From: Theocolax elegans
Lineage: Eukaryota > Arthropoda > Insecta > Hymenoptera > Cerocephalidae
Reading direction: 5' to 3'
Assembly (NCBI GenBank): GCA_026168455.1
Contig: CM047426.1
Span: 31,927,058-31,991,057, forward strand
DNA length: 64,000 bases
Under the pieces are notes generated by a model, which was given only the letters and a program-made list of their open reading frames with translations, made no database searches and was not told where the DNA came from. This document shows positions 55,301 to 64,000 of this stretch, piece after piece. The translations under genes and the position numbers were made by a program. Numbering within the stretch: the first letter of the stretch is position 1; every line of letters begins with the position of its first letter.

Positions 55301-58300
55301 TCGCAGTTACTGATTTTTTAAAATTATTGTACATGATTGCATTTGAACCTTGTATAATTTCGAATAAAATACTATTATTAAAGTGCATAAATACAAAACA
55401 AATTTAAAGTTACGAGCGTCGCTTGTATGTATTGTATTGCGAAAACCATAAAGAATTGATATAAGAATGTATATAAGATAGAATATTAAACGTACTGTAT
55501 TCATAATTTTAAAAAATTGGTCATAGTTTTATTGTATGTTACTTCGATGACGATCTAAAGGAGGCCAATGGTGGGAAAAAAAATGACAATTTTCCAAAAA
55601 TTCTGCTTCTTATTAAGCGATGTTTCGTTGACTTGGTATGTCAACTTCATCAGGCTTTAAAAATAAATCACGATTAATCACATAGTCAAAATTTAAATGT
55701 ATAGATATGAAAACATATAGGAACATATCTATGTGATTAATCGTGACTTATTTTTAAAGCCTGATGAAGACATACCAAGCCAACGAAACGTCGCTTAATA
55801 AAAACCAGAATTTTTGGAAAATTGTCATCTTTTTTCCGACCACTGGCCTCCTTTAGATCGACATAGAAGTTAACGTACATTGTTTGTATTTTATTTAAAT
55901 AATTGTATTTAATTTGTATTTTATTTTAATAAAAGTTAAGTATATATAGGTATAGAAATATTAAACTCACCGGGTCTAGTGACGTCTCGTCTCAAGGGCA
56001 CGATAGTCCCGCTCTCATCGTACCTACTGTTCTGCTCGACCAGCGAGTCGTTTTCTTCTTCGTCATCATAATCATCATCGTCAACACGAATTTCTTTGTC
56101 TTGATGCTCAAGGACATCCTCGAGTTCTTTCGGGTATTTATACTTGCGAGAAAAAGTCTTCTCGTAATTTTCACGACCTTCATCGATCGTCCCTTGTTTC
56201 TGGTTGCTCGGAAGAAACTCGAGTTCATCTTCATCCTCGTACAGATTTGTATAAATTCCAGATTCGTTCTCCAAAAAAGTGCGTAATGCTTCGATGTATT
56301 CACGTGGAACTCGATAGTTTTCTTCTGGATAAGACTGAGATTCCGCTGGATTCATTAGTTTTGAGTTTTCAGATCGGGAAATTCGTTGGTATACTGAAAC
56401 GCAGTATAGTAATTTAGTAATATATGTAAATTACGTAGACCACATTCCAATTCTTAAGTAGGAAATAGCCGTTTTGGTTAGAAATAAATGAAAAATGTTT
56501 TCCCGTTTTTCCTTTGTGGTGAAACGTTTTTTTACCCATTTATTGGAATGCAATCAACTGTTCTATCATTATTGTCAATTTATAAGGTATTTTTAGGCTT
56601 GAATTAAGCAAGTCGAAAACAAATACAGAAGCATTTAAGAAGGCATTAATAATAGTTTTGGCAAATATGTTTTCGAAATTTGAAACGTTGATATCTTTCG
56701 AAATATTGTTACAAAGTCAAAAACAATAAAAAATGTAAACTAAATGAACATACATTCGAGGTTATGTGCATTCCGTATATTATCTTTTTAATTATTTTAA
56801 CGTTCCTCTTTTTATGCTCGCAAGTTGGTGCTAATCAACGACGGAAGTCATACGATGTCTTTGAAAAGAAGAGCACTTGTTATATAAATTGTTGTTATAC
56901 AATTATTATTATATAAATTTCCCTTTAACTTTTCTTTCTATATGGAGTAAAATAAGTAATACTATTAATTTACAAGGTAAATATAATTTATCTGAGAGTT
57001 ATTTGAATAAAAATTTTATCTATTGTTATTTTTGTAATACATTTTTCTACAAATGAAAATGTTTAGCTAAATAATTTTCTTTTGTATCTTAAAAATTTTT
57101 TACAAGATTATTCTCAAAACTAATCAAATGTTGTATTATGGATATAATGCATTTACAATAGAAATATTTCTCCTAATTGTTTCAACGACATCGTAAATTC
57201 TTTTCTTGACATCGCGTAGAGTTGGAAAAATCTCTAGAGGATATGAAACATACGTGTGGATACCTTAAGAGAACTATAATTGTGTAATAATATATAAAAT
57301 TGTCTAATAATATATCACGTAATATTTATTTATCTTGCAATTCACAAACTATAAAACAAAATAAACTATTTAAAGTTTGATCAGCATAAAAAAAGATTAA
57401 TTGTAAAGGAAAAACTTATTGCAGGAACACAATTCCATATGTTTACAATACAAATCTCAAGGGTTTAGCCGAATCGCATTTACTTTGCAAGTCACTTCAA
57501 CTAATCCAGGATTCTAGGTACATATGCAAGTTTTAATTGAACAAACAATGGTAATTGCACATACCTTCCACGGGATTTCCAATATTATCCAATTTATCGT
57601 AAAAGCCTTCATCGTAATCGTCAAAAGGGTTGACCTTACTTCTTTCCTCAGCTACCTTCTGCCTCGTAACAGGAGGATAATAAAATTCGTCCGCAAATTC
57701 ACCATGTGGATTTATTTTGCTTGGTGTGAACTTTACTATCGCTACTGGATCTATCTCCTAAACCATCGTTAAAACATTGATCATTGAGTTAAGATTCTTT
57801 GCACATTCGTAAAAGTTCAAAAAGTAGTTAAAAGTTTATCAATAAGTTTATTAAGTAAACAATAACTTTTGTCACTACTGGAATAGTCACATAAATGTAT
57901 TTACTACACGCAAGAACTCACAATTTTATTTTATACCGAAATATTATTCGATCATTAGAGTGATATGCATTAAAGTATATTGAAAGATAAATTGAACTTG
58001 TTTTCTATTAAAATTATGAATATATATTTTCTTCAATAAAACACTTTTTTTGACGTTTTATTTATATGATTATTACAAAATTTATTCAGAAAACTAATAC
58101 GCGATTTTTCAATGTATCGTATATATTATTAAAAAACACACACACGCTTTTTAAAAGAACTCACTTGCTTAAAGTGGTTATGAAGTTATCGATCGATATA
58201 TGTCATAAACATTTACTTTCGTAAAATTGAATTTCAGCATATAAAATTTCTTTTATCGTGTCAAAACTAGCCTTTATAATTAATGTATACTTCCGTTATG

Positions 58301-60267
58301 TACAATTTGGAATTCATTTAATTAATATTTTTATAAAAAATATTTAAAATTTATGAATTTTTAAAAAGTTTATTTATATTTGTGATTGACAAAAAACAAA
58401 GAATAAAGGTGGATTTTAGTGTTATCGATAACATTTTGACATCGTGATTCATATTAAAAATAGCCTATGACATGCATGAGTTCGGTGACCCATGTTAACC
58501 TACTGGTACGACGAATTCACTTTTTTAAGTAAAATAAATAAACATATATACATCAAAATGTTTATTTAAAAATTAATTGTTAATATTACTTATAAAAAGT
58601 CAATTAAATATTATTATTCTATTTAAAAAATGTTAATATCTTCTATATAATTTCATATTAAATATTTTTAATAAAGTAATATCCTGCGCCTTACGTCAAA
58701 CATAAATTGGTCTTACAATATTCGGTAAAAAAAGTTTAAAACCCTATATATATGTAAATGAAGGTTAATTACTTTTGAATTTTCAATCCCATCTTTTTCG
58801 TCGATCCCGTTCTCTTCATCAGAAACATTCTCCTGCGATTTGAGTTGTATACAGAGTTTCTCGGCGTCATTTACAGTTCTAAAACAAATAAAAAGTAACA
58901 TAATAACAAATTAATTTATCTTCTATGTTATCTTTATTTATCGTCCATTTTTTTATTTCGTTTCGAACAATATTAAGAAAATAATTAGTTTTTAAACGAT
59001 TTAGAAAAATATATACGTAAGTTTGTTATATTTTTAAATGAAAAATTTAATTACACCAATTGTCCTCTCTAAGACCGAGGGAGTGAAAAGTAACTAGCTA
59101 GGAGTGATTTCTTAATCCCTTGAAGTGAATTTTCATTCTTACGGAGCACTTGTCACTCACTCCCTGTCCATTAGAGAGGTGGCGTCGTATAAAGTAATTG
59201 TTATAATTAAAATAACGTAAACTTCTTTTTATTTCGAATTAATTAGAAATTAATTTATTTATCTTCATAACAAATATGTCGTAATAAATTCTAAAATATG
59301 AAATTAATACAATTTGGAAAAGAACCATAAACAATATACGTACCCGTAACGAAGATCGTCGAGTAAAATTTGCATGACGCACTGCGTGTAATAGTGGGAC
59401 CATTTGAATCCTTCAAATTCAAGTCGTTCCAGCTGCATACGCAGTAATTCCAGCTCTTCTGGCTCCAAGCTGTACCTGCAAAGGCAATTTACACGCGGTT
59501 TTGCGAATACAGCTTGTATAATGCATCAGTATGATTTTTAATATTATACCTAATTTAATCAATAGAATAATGGAAAAGTCTAACCCTGGTAGAAAATTTC
59601 CCAGTTTTACTGGTCAACGTGTTAGTTAAGTGAAAACATTTTTATTGTTGTTCTTCTGTTATTGTTGAATGTATTAGAATGTTTCGCGATAAGGGATGCC
59701 CAATTAGCATACATAAATGCGAAAATTATTGTGCTTCGGAGATATCGACTAAAATTCTTATTTGAAAAAAATTTTAGTTGATGTTTGTATATAGATTTAA
59801 TAAAAACGATGTTTAAATAAATTCAACAATTAATAAAGATAATGTTACGAATACACGTGCAATGATGGTTTAAAATTAAGACCATTAATGTAGATATAAA
59901 CAATTAAACGTTTTCTTCTTTAAAAGGAATATATAGGTTTCAAAACACATATACTTATTCTAGAGGATGAATTGACCATTTGAAAAGGTTCAAAATCTAT
60001 ATGAGTTTCAGTTTCACTAATTACACAAAATTTTCAAATACTATATAGAATATATAAATGAAATTTAATTTAATATAATCGGTATACGTTTTATTTTTTA
60101 TATTATTTAATGTTGTTTTATGCTTTACACGGTAATAATTAACCACGGAGAATTCCAATATCTTTTAATGAAGATCGCACTTGTTGCATGAAAACATATT
60201 CCCAATGGTGCTTGTATTAATCGGCAGTAATTGGGATTTAAATTTGGGACCTCCGCACAATTTTATG

Positions 60268-60300
<33 letters not shown>

Positions 60301-61399
60301 AGTAAGTTCCCATATAATTTTATAAATATTTAAAATTATACTGTTAATAGATGCTAATGTGATTTGACAGTTCGATAAAATTATCATACTTTAATCTAAA
60401 ATATAATAGACAACAAAACACAATTTCAGAAAGACTTTTATCGGCGTATGAATGGCTGGCAGTAGATCAGATATGTGTTCGGTCAGGCGTTTATAAAGGA
60501 GCCTTCCGATGGGTGTATGTAAATTTACCTTGAAGTAATAAAAAATGCGCAGTTTAATAAAAAAATTGAATTTCTTTAGTTCCGGAACTCTTTTTAAAAA
60601 AGGTTATAAAGATTTTATCCCATAAATGTAGCGGAAAAAAATATTGTTGATTGTAGTTTAAAAACTCAATGCTATGGTCAATTATTATTGTAAAAACGTG
60701 TCAAGTAATTTGAATCAAACGCTTATTCAGAAAAACATTTTTCTAAATGTTTTAAACTAGAAAAAATACAGTGGTGCAGGTCTCGTTTGCCTTCTTAATA
60801 ATATAGAATAGTTTATTGTTATTAATTTTTTGTAGAGATAAATTCCAGTATTGTAAATATATACATTATTTTAATATTAAACCATGGAATAAGGTTCGAT
60901 TTTATCACAACTGCTTTCGTAGTACGAGTTTTACAAATAAAAGAAGCCATCAGATATTATCTTTGGTCTGGTTGGGTCTACAATATGTGGCTTATTGTCA
61001 GACATTATTTTAGTTCATGAATTTTTATACATTTAACTTTGTAAAAGAACTTTGAGTCGTAAAATTCAAAGAATCAATTATCTTTCTATGTTTAATTTTT
61101 ATGTTTGTTTTAAATTATAAATGTACAGTAGTTACATTCGTTTTTATGAAGTTAAACAATGTACAGTAAAAAAATTATATTTGAGTAATTGGTTAGATAC
61201 TCACTGGTACAAATCTTGTTCTGACAGATCATCGTTAACTTGTAAACACCTTCCGAATGCCAAATCTAAATATGTTTTTCAACAGATAATTAGTTTAAGT
61301 TTGTCAATGCATAGATGCGTATTAAGTTATTATTCAAATTCTTACCGTTGTAGCAGTTTTCAATCTTCGGTTTGCATAAGTTTTTACTAAACAAACAGC
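46334..61399 (-). CDS. IA-2: IA-2 receptor-type tyrosine-phosphatase-like protein (PTPRN family), 5' partial
   Basis: Fifteen coding exons in transcript order: 61399-61346, 61265-61205, 59475-59344, 58878-58773, 57757-57565, 56393-55971, 54006-53851, 53778-53741, 53654-53496, 52438-52312, 52234-52167, 50568-50185, 49396-49175, 48208-47799, 46598-46334. Phases join throughout (about 931 residues). IA-2 is a transmembrane protein of dense-core secretory vesicles with roles in hormone and neuropeptide secretion. The luminal part begins with the cysteine-rich GCLFSKNLC...AFGRC motif, then acidic regions and the membrane-proximal domain. The transmembrane helix ([18 protein letters not shown]) lies in exon 12. 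The cytoplasmic PTP domain starts YMEDHLKN and contains [10 protein letters not shown] and WPHNGVP. Both catalytic signatures are altered, as expected of this pseudophosphatase family. The signal-peptide exon was not found and probably lies upstream. Confidence 0.95.
49550..49740. repeat. Dispersed repeat copy B, in IA-2 intron
   Basis: Matches the repeat at 10126-10320 in the same orientation. It lies within the intron between the transmembrane exon and the first PTP exon of IA-2. Confidence 0.7.
49795..49910. repeat. Dispersed repeat copy C, partial
   Basis: Shares catgttttaa-like and gaattttttcagatttttaa segments and the following gttgaaa tail with copy A. It lies about 55 bases after copy B, so two members of the family sit side by side. 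Confidence 0.55.
55538..55873. repeat. Palindromic (foldback/MITE) element in IA-2 intron
   Basis: The left end gttacttcgatgacgatcta and the following segment to about 55700 are the reverse complement of the right half to 55873. Interior landmarks agree on both arms: ctaaaggaggccaatgg, gacaattttccaaaaattctg and gcctgatgaag. The loop lies at about 55695-55720. About 335 bases in all, no coding frame. Typical of a non-autonomous foldback transposon. Confidence 0.85.
59063..59180. repeat. Imperfect palindrome in IA-2 intron
   Basis: The left cctctctaa and gagggagtga are mirrored on the right by tcactccctg and ttagagagg. The arms are about 30 bases each and the centre is less well paired. It sits about 160 bases downstream of an IA-2 exon in transcript direction. 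It may be a small MITE. Confidence 0.6.
60268..60299. repeat. ATT microsatellite
   Basis: About ten ATT units within an IA-2 intron. Confidence 0.9.
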
Positions 61400-62502
61400 C
61401 TGAAACAGAAAAGTAATTTATGTTTTATACTCATACAAAACTACATTAAATATAATCAATTTTCCAGTCTACTCTCTTACACATGTAAAATATTATTTTC
61501 ATATTATATGATATCGAAATGTAATGCAGACGTTATGACCGCGTTTTTTTTAACCCTTTAAAGTATTTTTGTAAAATATGCAAACAATATTTTTGCTCAC
61601 CTCTAAATAGTAATAACTTCCCTTAAAATGTAAAAAAGTTATACTTTTTTTAGTATTTTATTTCATTTTTTTTTTGTATTTCTATTATTAATGCATACTT
61701 CTGAAGCCTATTCTTTTATTTGTAAATTTTTTCATTGAATAATTCCAAATGATAATTAAAAGCATATAATTTATAACGTATTTAGTAGATTATTTTGATA
61801 ATTGTATAATTAGATATACAAACTTAGGAATATACAACCATAAAATAAAATCATTTTAAAAGATTTGATAAGCCGAGATGTATCAACGATTTCGATTTAT
61901 TCGAATTCGGTGTTATAGAAGAAATTTAAATTTATCGAGGGAATAAAAGTAAGGAAAGTCACCGCACCAAAGATTTCGCATCCAAGAAGTTAAGACTAAT
62001 GGAAGGCGAAGTCTTGGTGGGTGCAGCATCGACCGACAACGTCCGTGACGCATACACTGACTCGTATTGTGCGCTTTAAGTGAGATTCAGTGTTTGCCGC
62101 TCTCCGCGTGAAAACGAAATGTGGAAACGATGATGACGACGACCACGAGGTGTTGCCCATTCGCTTTTCCCTCGGATTCCCTTCTAGCCTTATAAAGCTG
62201 CTTCGTTTTATTGTGTCTGCCTGATGGAATTTCATTTGGACTCACGATTTATTTATTTTATTCGTGATTATTTTTCTGTATAGAAGAATCGTAATCCAAT
62301 TATGCGGTTACAGGTATTACGACGCCGATTTAAGTCATCGTTGACATCATTACAGAATGATTATTCAATTTTCGTAAAATAAAAAAGATTTTAATTTTCA
62401 ACTGCCTTAATTACTTTTACTGAGAAAATAGAAAACGTAACGAAAATTTTATACAAATTTAAGCCAACATTATTACACTGTATATTCTGTCATTTTCACC
62501 CT
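61400..62502. other. Upstream flank or first intron of IA-2
   Basis: Mostly AT-rich. The segment 61960-62240 is richer in CG and open on the minus strand from an ATG at 62233-62235 for 79 codons. One minus frame there encodes a hydrophobic run (LVVVVIIVSTF) resembling a signal peptide, but it lacks an ATG and stops before any good donor. I cannot assign it as the missing first exon. It may be a leader exon or promoter. Confidence 0.35.
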
Positions 62503-62800
62503 CGATTGATAAATTGATCGATTGTTGAGGGTCAATAATAAATAAATCCAATTTCATCATAAATCCAATCCAGATTTGCAGACCACTTCAAGTGCATAAC
62601 ATTACAGCCCATGTGAGTTTTGTCAAATAACATTATTTTTATTATTCGGTTATCCGACGAGCTCACATGGGCTGTAACGCTATACTCGACGACATGCACC
62701 TGAAGAGGTCTGCAAACCTTGCAGACGTAATGTTGTGCACTTAAATAATTAAATTTATTTATTATTAACCCTCATCAATCGATAATTCATCAATTATTAC
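62503..62800. repeat. Foldback element near right edge
   Basis: Outer arms (attgataaattgatcgattg on the left; the reverse complement of the segment ending near 62795 on the right) and inner arms pair across a loop of about 40 bases near 62620-62660. The inner arms carry tttgcagacc, gtgcat and cagcccatgtgag against ctcacatgggctg and ggtctgcaaa. No coding frame. Confidence 0.8.
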
Positions 62801-63352
62801 TCTGTGCTTTAAAAATGTAGTTTATCTCGTTTCAACGTTCTCCTAGTGCCCACACTGATTGCGGAGGCCTCTTTCGATCGCGTGCCAGCACAAATTTGAG
62901 AAATATTTATAAGTTGAGCTATATAAACCTTAACAGGGTTTGAAAAAGTTTAAAAAAAAATAGTTAAATTCACGTTTCTTACTATTTTTGAGCATATTTT
63001 GTCGATTCTCGAAATAAAATTTGATTTAGGTTCTGGAAAAAATAAAAACGGCGGTTTTAAATAAATATTGGTAAGTTTTCTTTCTTAGGTAACGTTTGGT
63101 AGGTAATGTTAAGGTGAGGTAATGCTTGCTATTTTTCCAAATTGGTAACAAAAGTGGACAAATATTTTCCACTCTCCGAGGTATAACCAACTTTAAATTC
63201 GACTACAGGCAGCTGCTTTCTTCTCTTTTTCTTGTAGTCCAATAAAAGTCTTGTTAGATTCGACCTAGACCGAGCCAAATTCTATTTATTAAGCCTTTCT
63301 TTCGAAAAAAAACCTGCTTTTAAACGTTTTTTAAATTATGCGATATTCAACC
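62801..63352. other. Spacer, no gene seen
   Basis: AT-rich with a few CG-containing patches (62840-62890, 63180-63290). No protein-like frame or RNA gene recognised. Confidence 0.4.
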
Positions 63353-63409
63353 TCACATAACCGACGAATATAGCCTACGCGGCGCCGGCTAACTCGATGA
63401 CTCGACGCG
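63353..63409 (+). repeat. Direct repeat copy 1 at right edge
   Basis: A CG-rich motif of about 50 bases containing accgacgaatatagcctacg and ccggctaactcga is repeated in the same orientation at 63955-64000. It stands out strongly from the surrounding AT-rich DNA. Confidence 0.85.
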
Positions 63410-63954
63410 TGAGCCGGCCGCCTAGCCTCCGACTGACAATTTTTCACTCCTTTAAACGGCCCTTGATTTTTGTTTGTCATTTTACGAATATATCTAAAGT
63501 TTATAGATGTGTAGTTATGTGAAACAATAACCAGGTATAATTATTACTTTCTTTTAAATAAACAATATAAATATTATTTGTATTTTTCACTCATTGTAAC
63601 GGCTTTTGATTATTCATTTTCTTCTTCATTTTAACAAATATATATTTATTATATATTTTCTTCTTCATTTTAACAATATATATTTAATCTATATATATAT
63701 ATCTGGTTTTGTATTAATAAGATAACCAAATATAATTAATTTTTTTTCTTAAATAAACAATATAAATATTTTTGCTTATTTTCATTTATGAATAAATAAT
63801 ATTATTATGAATAAATAATATTTATCAGTAAATAATAAATATAAATGATTTTTATAATTTGTCAATTTATAGAAAAACCCATTGCTACTTTGTTCAGTCA
63901 ATCGACAGATATTTTAAATCGAGTTAATCCCCCCGAAAAATGATTTCTAGCCTT
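63410..63954. other. DNA between the two direct repeats
   Basis: AT-rich after an initial CG-rich patch. It contains its own weaker internal repeats: ttaaataaacaatataaata occurs near 63555 and 63752, and ttcttcttcattttaac occurs near 63619 and 63657. No coding frame. Confidence 0.6.
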
Positions 63955-64000
63955 ACACACCGACGAATATAGCCTACGCGGCCGGCTAACTCGACGACTC
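63955..64000 (+). repeat. Direct repeat copy 2, cut by window end
   Basis: Second copy of the CG-rich motif about 602 bases after the first, differing by loss of one CGC/GC step and a few substitutions. It continues beyond the window, so the repeat unit may be a ~600-base tandem satellite or a pair of element ends. Confidence 0.85.

Noticed and set aside
60421..60540. Minus-strand frame with a [15 protein letters not shown] translation
   Set aside because: Considered as a missing IA-2 exon or retroelement remnant. The correct IA-2 exon was found at 61205-61265, and this frame has no family match.

Overview
The window looks like nuclear DNA of an insect, probably a hymenopteran. It is AT-rich with many short AT-rich introns and GT-AG splice sites. 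Five conserved single-copy animal genes can be read exon by exon, and nothing is operon-like. The order-level guess is inference from protein flavour and base composition. No bacterial, viral or CRISPR sequence was recognised.

Layout. Positions 1-11970 are repeat-rich and gene-poor: a GA-rich satellite ending in a tRNA-like T-arm, a 28-bp minisatellite, a ~700-bp foldback element, an orphan coding-like exon (6165-6274, minus) and a 684-bp perfect-register tandem duplication. The RNA polymerase II subunit RPB11 (minus, 11974-12872) is complete. Across a ~2.9-kb divergent promoter interval lies the MAP kinase ERK (plus, 15755-18633), with a GC-rich leader. ERK converges on NCBP3 (minus, 23587-26155), a cap-binding cofactor whose last intron appears to be GC-AG. 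NCBP3 is divergent from CDK12 (plus, leader near 28063-28460, coding 30382-39911). CDK12 is followed in tandem by a CtIP/RBBP8-like DNA end-resection factor (plus, 41347-43838). That gene converges on IA-2 (PTPRN family, minus, 46334-61399), a dense-core-vesicle receptor-type pseudophosphatase spread over 15 kb in 15 coding exons; its signal-peptide exon was not found. The right edge (61400-64000) holds another foldback element and the start of a ~600-bp-spaced direct repeat that leaves the window.

How the genes relate. RPB11, CDK12 and NCBP3 all act on RNA polymerase II transcription or its capped products. CDK12 in animals supports expression of DNA-repair genes, and its neighbour here is the repair gene CtIP. 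This is a thematic coincidence only; there is no evidence of co-regulation. ERK and IA-2 belong to signalling and neuroendocrine secretion.

No clearly new system was found. The more unusual observations are the orphan exon, the near-identical 684-bp duplication, the asymmetric foldback, an ERK leader whose CGT repeat is in frame with the kinase, a GC-AG intron, and a possible alternative CDK12 3' exon. Exon coordinates were derived by hand from reading frames and splice sites; frames join consistently across every gene described.
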